A DNA stretch of 64,000 nucleotides from DYJB01 sp963777165. Lineage in GTDB: Bacteria > Chloroflexota > Anaerolineae > Anaerolineales > E44-bin32. Position 1 is the stretch's first letter. Each line of letters starts with the position of its first letter. A program made the position numbers and the translations under genes. The DNA is taken from assembly GCA_963777165.1 (NCBI GenBank), contig CAVZPO010000023.1:496001-560000 (forward strand), in the 5' to 3' direction. The notes below the pieces were generated by a model. The model was given only the letters and a program-made list of their open reading frames with translations, ran no database searches and was not told the origin of the DNA. Positions 27,930 to 38,115 of this stretch are shown here, piece after piece.

Positions 27930-28664
27930 ATGCCCAACTCGCCGTCCCGCGAACACCGCATTCTGATCGTCGACGACGAGCCGCGCATCATCCATGTCAT
28001 CCGGCTCAACCTCGAGCACGACGGGTTCCAGGTCTTCGAAGCGCCCTCCGGCGCGCGGGCCCTGGAGCAGCTTCGCGATCGGCTTCCGGACCTGATTCTG
28101 TTGGACGTCATGATGCCCGACCTGGACGGGTTCGAGACGCTGCGCTTGATCCGTGAGATCTCCACCGTCCCGGTGATCATGCTGACGGCCAAAGGCGAAG
28201 AGGACGACCGGGTTCGCGGCCTCGAACTCGGCGCCGACGATTACATCACCAAGCCGTTCAGCCCGCGCGAACTCGTAAGCCGGGTGCGGGCGGTCCTGCG
28301 CCGCACCGAAGCCGCCGCGCCGGCCGCCCACGAGGCCATCGAGATCGACAACCGGCTCAAGCTGGATTTCGATCGCCGGGAGGTCTGGGTGGACGGCGAG
28401 CTCGTTCGCCTGCGCCCCACCGAGTTCAAGCTGCTCTACCACCTGGTGCAGAACGCCGGCTGGGTCGTGCCGCACGACCAGCTCCTGGCCAAGGTCTGGG
28501 GCTACGAGTACCGCGACGAGACTCACTACCTGCGGCTGTACATCAACTACCTGCGCCAGAAGCTCGAGAAGGACCCGTCCGACCCGCAGTACATTCTCAC
28601 CGAGCGCGGCGTCGGCTATCGGTTCGTCGATTTCCGCCGCCCGGCATCCCCCGCCCGCGCGTAG
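27930..28664 (+). CDS. OmpR/PhoB-family response regulator
   Basis: 244 residues. Receiver domain about 9-125 with acidic pocket ILIVDDEPRI, phospho-acceptor Asp59 in LILLDVMMPD and Lys in YITKPFSPREL. C-terminal winged helix (LRPTEFKLLYHLVQNAGWVV, LRLYINYLRQKLEKDP, GVGYRFVD). Binds DNA on phosphorylation. No histidine kinase is adjacent; the nearest is at 39.4 kb. Begins one base after the stop of the small protein. Confidence 0.93.
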   Translation: MPNSPSREHRILIVDDEPRIIHVIRLNLEHDGFQVFEAPSGARALEQLRDRLPDLILLDVMMPDLDGFETLRLIREISTVPVIMLTAKGEEDDRVRGLELGADDYITKPFSPRELVSRVRAVLRRTEAAAPAAHEAIEIDNRLKLDFDRREVWVDGELVRLRPTEFKLLYHLVQNAGWVVPHDQLLAKVWGYEYRDETHYLRLYINYLRQKLEKDPSDPQYILTERGVGYRFVDFRRPASPARA

Positions 28665-28736
28665 TCCTCGCCCGCGTAAGCGATTCTGATCATCGGCTCA
28701 TGCCCGATCAGCGGATCAGGGCGTCGCCTTCATTCC

Positions 28737-28765
28737 TTGTGGCCGCAGGGGCTCTGGATTAGAAT
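28737..28765 (+). promoter_or_regulatory. promoter of the LuxR-type regulator
   Basis: -35 TTGTGG at 28737-28742, 17-bp spacer, -10 TAGAAT at 28760-28765, 22 bp before the ATG. Confidence 0.65.
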
Positions 28766-28787
28766 GCACTCAACCTGAGGTCACGGT

Positions 28788-29441
28788 ATGGCACGCCAGC
28801 GCATCTTACTCGTCGATGATCATGAGGTCGTACGCTTGGGCCTGCGCTCCCTGCTGGAGCAGCACCCGAATTTCGAGGTCGTGGCCGAAGCGGCCACGGC
28901 GCGCGACGCGGTCGAGAAGACGCGCACGCACAAGCCCGACGTGGTGGTCATGGACATCCGGCTCAAGGGCGGATCGGGCATCGAGGCCTGCCAGGAAATC
29001 ACCAGCCAGTTCCCCAATGCCAAGGTCATCATGCTCACCTCGTACGCTGAGGATGAGATGCTGTTCTCCTCCATCCGCGCCGGAGCTGCTGGGTATGTGC
29101 TCAAGCAGATCGGCGGGGACGACCTGGTGCGGGCGATCGAGGCCGTCGGGCGCGGCGAAGCACTTCTCGACTCGGCCGTCACGCAGCGTGTCTTCCAGGA
29201 AGTCCGCAAGGCGGCTCGCGAAGAAGAGGCCTCGGCCTTCGCCGACCTCACCCAGCAGGAGATGCATGTCCTGCAGTTGGTCTCGGAAGGACGCACCAAT
29301 CGGCAGATCGCCGAGATGCTCTACCTCGGCGAAGGCACCGTGCGGAACTATGTCAGCTCGATCCTCTCGAAGCTGAACGTCCGCAATCGGGCCGAGGCCG
29401 CCGCCTATGCCGTCGAGCACAACCTCAAGGACTACCTCTAG
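28788..29441 (+). CDS. NarL/LuxR-family response regulator
   Basis: 217 residues. Receiver domain about 1-122 (LLVDDHEVVRLGLRSLL, phospho-acceptor Asp56 in VVVMDIRLKG) and a C-terminal LuxR helix-turn-helix (LTQQEMHVLQLVSEGRTNRQ, VRNYVSSILSKLNVRNRAEA). It has its own promoter and terminator, so it is a separate transcription unit. Cognate kinase not in the neighbourhood. DevR/LiaR-like subgroup by general pattern. Confidence 0.93.
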   Translation: MARQRILLVDDHEVVRLGLRSLLEQHPNFEVVAEAATARDAVEKTRTHKPDVVVMDIRLKGGSGIEACQEITSQFPNAKVIMLTSYAEDEMLFSSIRAGAAGYVLKQIGGDDLVRAIEAVGRGEALLDSAVTQRVFQEVRKAAREEEASAFADLTQQEMHVLQLVSEGRTNRQIAEMLYLGEGTVRNYVSSILSKLNVRNRAEAAAYAVEHNLKDYL

Positions 29442-29467
29442 TCCCGGATTTGGCGTCTGCCCGAAAA

Positions 29468-29499
29468 CACAGCGGCTCCCCTGATCGGGAGCCGCTGTG
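29468..29499. terminator. strong bidirectional terminator
   Basis: Perfect 13-bp stem (CACAGCGGCTCCC and complement) with a 6-base loop, followed by CTTTCT on the plus strand and TTTT on the minus strand. Separates the LuxR-type regulator from the convergent minus-strand operon. Confidence 0.85.
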
Positions 29500-29524
29500 C
29501 TTTCTGTGGGGCGACAGAGAGAAC

Positions 29525-30088
29525 CTAGTGGAGGGTCGTGGGCCTCCGGGGAGCGATGACAGTCTCGCGCCCCTGCAGCGCCTCAAACAGCAAACCCTCC
29601 TGCCAGTCGATGACCAGCCTCTCCATGCGGGTCAACAGGCTAAGCCGTCGGGCGATCCCGGTCACCCGGTTGCCGGCTTCGGTGCAGATCTCCTGGAGCA
29701 GGCGTTCATCATCGGCCTCCAGATGTTGTGCCGCAGCCCGGCGAGCCTCGTGGCGCAGGCCCTGGCTGCAGATTCGCCGGAAGGCATCCGGCGCTTCGGC
29801 CGAAAGCAGCTGCGGAAGCTGCACCCCGAATTCGGACAACGCCTGCACAAGGTCTTGCCGGACATTCAACCCTTCGCGTCCGAGGTGTGTCTTGGCGGTT
29901 TGGAGCTCTTCATGAATCTCGTGAAGCACTCCCAGGGACGACGCCCCGGCCAGCACCAGATTTTCAAGCAGCGCGTGAAACGGACCGGGGTCGCCGCGAT
30001 CCAGGCACTGCCTGATGAGCTGCTCGGCTTCCATGCGCAGGTAGACGCGCTCGGCGAAGGTGAGGACTTCGTCCAGAGGCTCGCTCAT
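29525..30088 (-). CDS. hypothetical helical protein
   Basis: 187 residues, all-helical and acidic, without cysteine motif, signal or membrane segment. Helices such as AERVYLRMEAEQLIRQCLDRG suggest a helical bundle. It ends the operon that starts with the lipid kinase, and its ATG overlaps the stop of the DUF971 gene. Function not recognised. Confidence 0.7.
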   Translation of the reverse strand: MSEPLDEVLTFAERVYLRMEAEQLIRQCLDRGDPGPFHALLENLVLAGASSLGVLHEIHEELQTAKTHLGREGLNVRQDLVQALSEFGVQLPQLLSAEAPDAFRRICSQGLRHEARRAAAQHLEADDERLLQEICTEAGNRVTGIARRLSLLTRMERLVIDWQEGLLFEALQGRETVIAPRRPTTLH

Positions 30089-30423
30089 GCGCCGCTCCCT
30101 GCCGGGGCGCCCCCCGGGCAGAGCTGGCGCAAGTACTCCCAGCTGTAGATCCCGTAGCTGTGCCCGTCGGCCCAGGTCGGCTGGAGTGCGTAGTGCCCGA
30201 CACCTTCGATGGACTTAAGTTCCGCCGACCAGCCATCGCGAAGTGGCTGATCGAGCAGTTCCGGCGAGCCCGGGCCCCCCATCCCTTCATGCCCCCCGCG
30301 GCATTCGGCGCACGGGCATGCGGCGCGTAACCCGCGCAGAGGAAGCTCGCAATGGCTCCCGTCGTCCCAATCGATAGTCAGCACGCCCCGCGATCGCGAG
30401 GCGGCCACGCGGAGGGGTCGCAT
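30085..30423 (-). CDS. DUF971 (GBBH-like N-terminal domain) protein
   Basis: 112 residues: the domain found at the N-terminus of gamma-butyrobetaine hydroxylase and, standing alone, in many bacteria, often near iron-sulfur genes. Signature: LTIDWDDGSHCELPLRGLRAACPCAECRGGHEG with CPCAEC, then YALQPTWADGHSYGIYSWEYLRQLC. Probably binds zinc or iron. A longer upstream start lacks similarity. Role in this operon unknown. Confidence 0.85.
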   Translation of the reverse strand: MRPLRVAASRSRGVLTIDWDDGSHCELPLRGLRAACPCAECRGGHEGMGGPGSPELLDQPLRDGWSAELKSIEGVGHYALQPTWADGHSYGIYSWEYLRQLCPGGAPAGSGA

Positions 30424-30479
30424 CGTTTCGCAAACCTCTAATCGGATGATAGCGCGGGTGCTTGTGCGGGGCAACCCGC

Positions 30480-30971
30480 CTACTGGGCCAGGCGCAAGAA
30501 GGCGGCCACCGCCCACCCGGCGCGGGCCGCGTCCGATGGGCTGACGACATAGAACCACGTGCGCCCGTCCGCGTCCACGGGACCGTCCTGGACGGTAAAC
30601 ACCTCGCTCTCACCTGCCAGCATCCGGATGGTGCCATTGGTGGTGGGGTCCGCCCGCAGGCGAAGTCCGTCGCCCTCCGTGCCGTACACTGCGACGATCG
30701 CACCCACGGTAACTTCGCCTCCGTTCCCGTCCTCGGCCGCGGCCGGCGGAGGGGTGTCGGTGGGCATCGCCGTAGGTTGCGCGGTCGCGGCGAGGGTGGC
30801 CGTTGGCCTAGGAATGAGCGTCACCACCGGCAGCGCCCGCAAGGAGGGCGCGGCCGCCCCGCGTGAGATCGCGGTCAGGGCCAGGACTGCCGCCAGAACG
30901 ATCAGACCTCCGACGGCTCCAGCCGACGCCCATACGCACCCAGGGCGCTGTCTCCACGCGAGGGGTCTCAT
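30480..30971 (-). CDS. membrane-anchored SH3-like domain protein
   Basis: 163 residues. N-terminal transmembrane helix (about 18-38), a Pro/Thr/Ala-rich spacer (PRPTATLAATAQPTAMPTDT), then a bacterial SH3-like domain (about 85-163: VYGTEGDGLRLRADPTTNGT, FTVQDGPVDADGRTWFYVV). The SH3b domain probably faces the outside and binds cell-wall or protein ligands. Its ATG overlaps the exchanger stop. Confidence 0.75.
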   Translation of the reverse strand: MRPLAWRQRPGCVWASAGAVGGLIVLAAVLALTAISRGAAAPSLRALPVVTLIPRPTATLAATAQPTAMPTDTPPPAAAEDGNGGEVTVGAIVAVYGTEGDGLRLRADPTTNGTIRMLAGESEVFTVQDGPVDADGRTWFYVVSPSDAARAGWAVAAFLRLAQ

Positions 30972-32047
30972 GGCAGGAAGAAAAAGGCCAGGGCAGTGAT
31001 CATGTACAGCGCGACGAGCTCGGCCCCTTCGAGCCAGTTCGACTCACCGTCGCCGGCGACGAAGGCGGTGATCAGCACGCCCCCGATCAGTGCAACCAAC
31101 TCAAAGCTGTTGAAGACCAGAGAGAGTGGGTTCCCCACCGCCAGGCTGAAGAACACCAGGAACGGAACCACAAAGAGCGCCACCTGCAGGCTGGACCCAA
31201 TGGCGATTTCAACGCTCAGGCTCATCTGGTTCTTCATCGCGACGGAAACGGCCACCAGGTGTTCGGCGATGTTGCCGATGACCGGCACCAGGATGACGCC
31301 CAGGAAGAACTCGGAGATGCCCAGGCTGGCGACCACCGGCTCGACCTGCCGGACGAGAATCTCACTCATCCACACCACGCCGATCGTCGTCGGTATCAGA
31401 ATGCCCAGAGCCGTACGCACGGTCCAACCGGAAGGATGGACGGCCTGGTCGGCAGACTGCCGGCTCAGCGGGCTCTTCCGGTTGCGGAGGCTGTAGACCA
31501 GCCCGAGGATATACAACAGCAACATCAGACCGGCCACACCCAGGCTGAGCGCTTCGACGGCGGTCGGGTTATGAATGCCGGCGCTCGCCTGGCTGAAGAA
31601 TGACGGGATGGCCAGCGCGGTCACGGCCAGGATCAGGAGGATGCTGTCGGCGCTCGCCCGCTGCCGGTCGAAGGTTTGTTCGTGATGGCGAATGCCCCCC
31701 ACGAACATGCTCAGCCCGAGGACGAACAGAAGGTTTCCGAGGATGGAGCCGGTGATCGACGCCTTGACCAATTCCAGCAGACCTTCACGGATAGCAACCA
31801 CCGAGATGATCAGTTCGGCGGCGTTTCCGAGGGTAGCATTCAGCAGCCCGCCTACGCGCGGGCCCGTGTGATACGCCAGTGACTCGGTTGCCTCCCCGAT
31901 CAAGCCGGCGAGCGGCACCATGGCCAGGGCTGAGGCGGCCAGCGTCCATGCCGGACCCACCGACGTGGATTGAAGGACGGCCGCCAAAGGAATCAGCAGC
32001 AGCAGCCAATTGAGTGGATTGCGTGCCAGTGTGCGAGCGACGGTCAT
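30968..32047 (-). CDS. CaCA-family calcium/proton exchanger
   Basis: 359 residues, about 11 hydrophobic helices. The two inverted alpha-repeats are visible: GGLLNATLGNAAELIISVVA and FFLGVILVPVIGNIAEHLVA, with the GNAAE/GNIAEH acidic residues that bind the cation. Also ITGSILGNLLFVLG. Cax-type Ca2+/H+ antiporter in the membrane. The chosen ATG (MTVARTL) overlaps the lipid-kinase stop by 4 bp; an upstream extension is not supported. Confidence 0.92.
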   Translation of the reverse strand: MTVARTLARNPLNWLLLLIPLAAVLQSTSVGPAWTLAASALAMVPLAGLIGEATESLAYHTGPRVGGLLNATLGNAAELIISVVAIREGLLELVKASITGSILGNLLFVLGLSMFVGGIRHHEQTFDRQRASADSILLILAVTALAIPSFFSQASAGIHNPTAVEALSLGVAGLMLLLYILGLVYSLRNRKSPLSRQSADQAVHPSGWTVRTALGILIPTTIGVVWMSEILVRQVEPVVASLGISEFFLGVILVPVIGNIAEHLVAVSVAMKNQMSLSVEIAIGSSLQVALFVVPFLVFFSLAVGNPLSLVFNSFELVALIGGVLITAFVAGDGESNWLEGAELVALYMITALAFFFLP

Positions 32048-33018
32048 CCGGTGGACTCCCCAAGCAGGTCGATGTCCGGTGGGCTGAAGACTCTGGAGGT
32101 CAATCCTTCGGGGACCAGGAGGCGAAGCGTGCGCCTGCGCGTCGAAAAAGCGGCAAACGAGCCGAGCGAAGTCGGCTCGCCATCGAGGTGAACGGGCAGC
32201 GGGTAGGCACACTCGAACGTCGCTTCGGCCGCCTGGAAATGAACCACGCCGGGCGAGTCGACGTGCATGCCAAGGAGCACTTGGACCACGCGCACGACGG
32301 CGTCCACCATCGAGCCGCCGCTGATCAACCAGAAATCGAGCTGGCCGTCATCGACCATCGCCGATGGGGCGAGCTCCATTAGGCCCCCGGCATAGGAGCG
32401 GATGTTGGAGGCCACGGCTACCAGGAAGCGGCCTTCCCATGTGCGCTCACCGGACGTGACGCGCAGCTCGAGGCCGGTCCAGTCCAATGAAGTCCACAGG
32501 GTGAGGATCGCGTAGTTGAGAATGCCAAAGGTCTTCTCCCAGCGGTCGCGGGGCTCAATGCTATTGACCACCTTACCGTCGAGCCCCACACCGGCCCACA
32601 GCAGGAATGGCTTGCGATTGCATTCACCGAGATCGACCAGGCGGATCTGTCCCCGGGCGAGTTTGGCGGCAGTTTCCTCAACACCGAACCAGTGCGCCCA
32701 GTCCATGCGCGGCAGGCCGAGTTCCTGGGCGAAGACGTTGGCCGTCCCGGCCGGCAGCACGCCCATCGCCGTCGCGGTGCCGGCCAGTACGCCTGCGACC
32801 GGTCCCACCGAGCCATCGCCGCCGGCGACGAAGACTGCGTCCGCCTTGGCCGCCACCGCCAGGCGGGTGAGATCGGCCAGGTCGCGACCCGGATAACACT
32901 CGCCCACCTGGACGCTCCATCCGGCGCTCTCTAGCACCTTCACCGCTCGATCGAGGAACGGCCCGGCAGGGAATCGGCCCGCCAGCGGGTTGTAGATCAG
33001 GTGCGCGCTTCGCATCAC
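32044..33018 (-). CDS. diacylglycerol kinase-family lipid kinase
   Basis: 324 residues. YegS/DgkB-type fold: VFVAGGDGSVGPVAGVLAGT with the nucleotide-binding GGDGS (66-70), VLPAGTANVFAQEL, and GVGLDGKVV. Phosphorylates diacylglycerol or a related lipid at the membrane. It is the first gene of the minus-strand operon. Two adjacent ATG codons are possible starts. Confidence 0.92.
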   Translation of the reverse strand: MMRSAHLIYNPLAGRFPAGPFLDRAVKVLESAGWSVQVGECYPGRDLADLTRLAVAAKADAVFVAGGDGSVGPVAGVLAGTATAMGVLPAGTANVFAQELGLPRMDWAHWFGVEETAAKLARGQIRLVDLGECNRKPFLLWAGVGLDGKVVNSIEPRDRWEKTFGILNYAILTLWTSLDWTGLELRVTSGERTWEGRFLVAVASNIRSYAGGLMELAPSAMVDDGQLDFWLISGGSMVDAVVRVVQVLLGMHVDSPGVVHFQAAEATFECAYPLPVHLDGEPTSLGSFAAFSTRRRTLRLLVPEGLTSRVFSPPDIDLLGESTG

Positions 33019-33062
33019 TCTGCTCCGGGGAGGGGATTATAGCCCAGCGCCGAGGCACGAGG

Positions 33063-33091
33063 TTGCCCGGGGACGCGGCGCCAGTTACAAT
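33063..33091 (+). promoter_or_regulatory. promoter of the second Ser/Thr kinase
   Basis: -35 TTGCCC at 33063-33068, 17-bp spacer, -10 TACAAT at 33086-33091. Transcription should start near 33098, only about 7 bases before the ATG at 33105, so the transcript is nearly leaderless. This also argues against a longer N-terminus. Confidence 0.7.
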
Positions 33092-33104
33092 GCAGCCGCA
33101 AACC

Positions 33105-34160
33105 ATGACTGAACTCGCCCCAAACACACTCCTCGCCGGACGATACACCATCCTCGGCCCCCTGGGTGCCGGCGGCATGGCAAACGTCTACCACGCCCGC
33201 GACCTGAACTTGCAGCGCGAGGTCGCCATCAAGCTCTTGCGGGAAGACCTGATCGCCGATCCCGCGTTCGAGGCGCGGTTCCTGCAGGAAGCACGCGCGG
33301 CCGCGAACCTGCTCCACCCTAACATCGTGACCGTCTACGACTTCGGGCACGATTCCGGCCGCATGTTCATGGCCATGGAATACGTTCAGGGGACCGACCT
33401 GAAGACGCTCCTTCGCCGGCGCGGCAGCCTGCCGATCGAAGAGAGCGTCGGCCTGGTCATCCAGGTCTGCGCCGGTGTGGGTTACGCTCACCGTGCCGGC
33501 CTGGTCCACTGCGATCTCAAGCCACAGAACATCCTCATCACCGCCGATGGCCGCGCCAAGATCACCGACTTCGGCATCGCCCGCGCCCTGGCCACCATCC
33601 ACCCGGAGGAATACTCCGATGTCGTCTGGGGCAGCCCCCAGTACTTTGCCCCCGAACAGGCCGCCGGCGGCCCGCCCTCCCCGGCCAGCGACGTGTACTC
33701 ACTCGGCATCATCCTGTATGAAGTCCTCACCACTCGCCTGCCGTTCGAGGCCCCCGATTCGGCTCAGCTCGCCCACATGCACCAAACGGCGTCGCCTGCG
33801 CCGCCACGCAGCCTGAATCCGCTCGTCCCGGCCCCTCTCGAGCAGATTGTGTTCAAGGTGCTCTCGAAGGAGCCATCGGCCCGCTATCGAACCGCCGACC
33901 AACTCGGCCGGGTGCTGATGACCTTCGCCCCGCGGACGACCGTCGCGGACCTGCCGCCTCGGGCCCTCCCTGCCAGCGAGCCCAGCCACTCCCCGGAGGC
34001 GTTTACCGCGCCGCTTCCGCAGCTAGCGCCGGGTATGTCCGGGGTGGATTGGCTCGCCGTCGGCCTTGGCCTGCTGGCCTTCCTGGCTGTGGGAGGGCTG
34101 ATCCCGCTCTGGTTGTGGGCCTGTCTGATGTACCCTTCCTGCCCGCTGCGGATCCCCTAA
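33105..34160 (+). CDS. membrane-anchored Ser/Thr protein kinase
   Basis: 351 residues. Kinase domain about 13-275: GAGGMANVYHARD, VAIKLL (Lys43), catalytic loop HCDLKPQN (135-142; HRD changed to HCD), DFG (155-157) and APEQ. A Pro-rich linker leads to a transmembrane helix (about 325-345) with a very short, Cys-containing outside tail (CLMYPSCPLRIP). PknB-like topology but without an extracellular sensor. Start chosen because a promoter overlaps the longer frame. Confidence 0.9.
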   Translation: MTELAPNTLLAGRYTILGPLGAGGMANVYHARDLNLQREVAIKLLREDLIADPAFEARFLQEARAAANLLHPNIVTVYDFGHDSGRMFMAMEYVQGTDLKTLLRRRGSLPIEESVGLVIQVCAGVGYAHRAGLVHCDLKPQNILITADGRAKITDFGIARALATIHPEEYSDVVWGSPQYFAPEQAAGGPPSPASDVYSLGIILYEVLTTRLPFEAPDSAQLAHMHQTASPAPPRSLNPLVPAPLEQIVFKVLSKEPSARYRTADQLGRVLMTFAPRTTVADLPPRALPASEPSHSPEAFTAPLPQLAPGMSGVDWLAVGLGLLAFLAVGGLIPLWLWACLMYPSCPLRIP

Positions 34161-34206
34161 TGCAATTCTGATACACGCACTCTAGGATGGGCGGACGTCC
34201 GAGAGG

Positions 34207-34212
34207 TATAAT
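34207..34212 (+). promoter_or_regulatory. -10 box of ftsH
   Basis: TATAAT within GGTATAATCCGC, 51 bp upstream of the GTG start at 34263. No -35 element. Confidence 0.5.
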
Positions 34213-34262
34213 CCGCTCGCGCCACCGTGCCCGTGCGGGGCGGCCGGGCGTGGAGGCTGAGC

Positions 34263-36125
<1,863 letters not shown>

Positions 36126-36156
36126 GCTCCAGCAGTGCGAGTAGCCGAGACTCCAA

Positions 36157-36180
36157 CGAGCCCTCCAACTGGAGGGCTCG
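36157..36180. terminator. terminator after ftsH
   Basis: Stem CGAGCCCTCCA with its full complement, closing on a very short loop, followed by CTTCTT on the plus strand. Lies between the convergent ftsH and acyl-CoA synthetase genes. Confidence 0.75.
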
Positions 36181-36218
36181 CTTCTTGATGGCTGCACTTC
36201 GCCGGAAAGCTGCCGAGG

Positions 36219-37919
36219 CTACATGGGCACTGCCTCGCCCTGCTTCTCCCGATCCTGGCGAACCAGCTCGCGGCGCAGGATCTTGCCCACCGTCGTCTTG
36301 GGCAGCTCAGGCCGAAACTCGACGCTGGTCGGCACCTTGAACGGCGCCATGCGTTCCTTGCACCAGGCGCGCACGTCCTCTGCCGTCAGTGTCTCCCCGG
36401 GCTTCATCACCACCCAGGCCTTGACCGTCTCACCGCGGTAGGCATCGGGGATCCCGGCCACACCGCATTCGAGGACTTTCGGGTGCTCGGTGATGACTTC
36501 CTCGACCTCGCGCGGCCAGACTTGGTAGCCGCCGGGCTTGATCAGTTCCTTCTTGCGGTCGACGATGTAGAAGTAGCCGTCCTCATCCATGCGGGCGATG
36601 TCGCCGGTGAACAGCCAGCCGTCACGCAGCGTGTTGGCCGTCTCGGTCGGCATGTTGTGGTAGCCCTTCATCACGTTCGGGCTTTGAATCGCCAGCTCGC
36701 CGACCTCCCCCACCTTCAAGGTGGTCGCGCCGTCATCCAGGGAGATGATGCGGCAATCAACGTCGGGCAGCGGCAGCCCGATCGATCCGGTCCGCGGCGC
36801 CTTGCTGTAGAGCGGATTGCAGTGCGTTGCCGTCGGCGCCTCGGACAGCCCGTACCCCTCCACCAGTTTTCCGCCGGTGATCGACTCGAACCGCTCCTTG
36901 GTGTCGCGCATCAACGGCGCCGAACCGGAGATGCAGGCTTTGATCGAGCGCAGGTCGTGCTTGCCGGCGATGACTTCGGGGTGGTTGTTGATGGCGTTGT
37001 ACATCGTCGGCACGCCCGGAAAGATCGACGGGTGGTAACGGTCAATATTGTCCAACACGTCTTTCAAGTCGCGCGGGTTTGGCACCATCACCATCGAGGC
37101 ACCGATGACGATGGCGAGGGTCATCCCGGCCACCATGCCGTAGACATGGAAGAGCGGGATGGCCATCAGCACGGTCTCATGCCCCTCCCGGGTGTCCGGC
37201 ATCCAGGAACGGATCTGAATCCCGTTGACCACCAGGTTGTAGTGAGTCGAAACGGCCGCTTTCGCTATCCCGGTCGTGCCGCCGCTGTACTGGAAGATGG
37301 CCAGGTCCGCGTGTGTCAGGTTGAGCTTGGGGCGGTCCTGCGGCTTGTATTTCACCAACAAATCCTGGAACCAGACGTCGCCCGCGCCCAGCGTCACGCG
37401 GTGGCCGTCCTTCTTCTCCTTGGCCAGGGTGAACAGCGTACGCAACAGAGGCGGCAGGTATTCCTTGATGTTAGTGACGACAAGCGTCTTGAGCCGCGTG
37501 CGGCTCTGGACCTCCTTGGTCTTGGCGTAGAAATTGCTCATCACCAGCATGATCTCGCACCCGGCGTCCTTCATCTGGTGCTCGATCTCGCGCGGCGTGT
37601 AGAGCGGGTTGGTGGCCACCACGGCCCCGCCGGCCTTCAGGATGGCGAAAAAGGCGATCACGAACTGAGGCGAATTCGGCATGAAGATCCCGACGGGATC
37701 GCCGCGCTTGACGCCCAGCGCCGCCAGGGCGCCGGCCATCCGGTCGCTCAGGGCGTTCATCTCGGCGTACGAGACGACGCCGCCTTTGAAGATCGTGCAG
37801 GGTTGGTTGGGGTACTTGCGGGCGGTTTCTTCGAGCAGCTGGATGAGGGTCACCTTGGGGTAGTCGACATGGGTCGGGACTCCGGGATCGTACTGCCTGA
37901 GCCAGGGACGCTCCTCCAT
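36219..37919 (-). CDS. fadD: long-chain fatty acid-CoA ligase
   Basis: 566 residues. ANL superfamily: AMP-binding loop FQYSGGTTGIAKAA, VEGYGLSEAPTATHCNP, LFTGDIARMDEDGYFYIVDR and the C-terminal catalytic Lys in TVGKILRRELV. Activates fatty acids to acyl-CoA via acyl-AMP at the membrane surface. The start MEERPWLRQYDPGVP follows AGGAG. Specific chain length is not readable. Confidence 0.93.
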   Translation of the reverse strand: MEERPWLRQYDPGVPTHVDYPKVTLIQLLEETARKYPNQPCTIFKGGVVSYAEMNALSDRMAGALAALGVKRGDPVGIFMPNSPQFVIAFFAILKAGGAVVATNPLYTPREIEHQMKDAGCEIMLVMSNFYAKTKEVQSRTRLKTLVVTNIKEYLPPLLRTLFTLAKEKKDGHRVTLGAGDVWFQDLLVKYKPQDRPKLNLTHADLAIFQYSGGTTGIAKAAVSTHYNLVVNGIQIRSWMPDTREGHETVLMAIPLFHVYGMVAGMTLAIVIGASMVMVPNPRDLKDVLDNIDRYHPSIFPGVPTMYNAINNHPEVIAGKHDLRSIKACISGSAPLMRDTKERFESITGGKLVEGYGLSEAPTATHCNPLYSKAPRTGSIGLPLPDVDCRIISLDDGATTLKVGEVGELAIQSPNVMKGYHNMPTETANTLRDGWLFTGDIARMDEDGYFYIVDRKKELIKPGGYQVWPREVEEVITEHPKVLECGVAGIPDAYRGETVKAWVVMKPGETLTAEDVRAWCKERMAPFKVPTSVEFRPELPKTTVGKILRRELVRQDREKQGEAVPM

Positions 37920-37968
37920 GCTGATCTCCTCTTGTAGGGCGAAGCGAGGCCGGGGATGCCTCACATCT

Positions 37969-37997
37969 TTTATACAATGGAACACGCCCTGCTCCAA
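37969..37997 (-). promoter_or_regulatory. fadD promoter
   Basis: Minus strand: -35 TTGGAG at 37997-37992, 17-bp spacer, -10 TATAAA at 37974-37969; ATG about 50 bp downstream. Confidence 0.7.
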
Positions 37998-38007
37998 CCG
38001 CCTGTGA

Positions 38008-38013
38008 TAGAAT
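38008..38013 (+). promoter_or_regulatory. -10 box of the aminotransferase operon
   Basis: TAGAAT within GATAGAATCACGCC, about 100 bp before the GTG start, diverging from the fadD promoter. No -35 seen. Confidence 0.4.
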
Positions 38014-38115
38014 CACGCCGCGGGACCACCCCGCGACCGTGTCCTCCTGCCCCGCCGACCCTGCAGCGGGATCCCAGTCCGACGCTGGCCCCCACCGCTC
38101 CGGAGGAGTAGGCTA

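Noticed and set aside
25644..28192. Two long antisense frames across the vWA and FHA genes
   Set aside because: They overlap well-supported domain genes and have no independent start signals.
36483..37937. 484-codon frame antisense to the acyl-CoA synthetase
   Set aside because: Shadow frame; the synthetase has all its motifs on the other strand.
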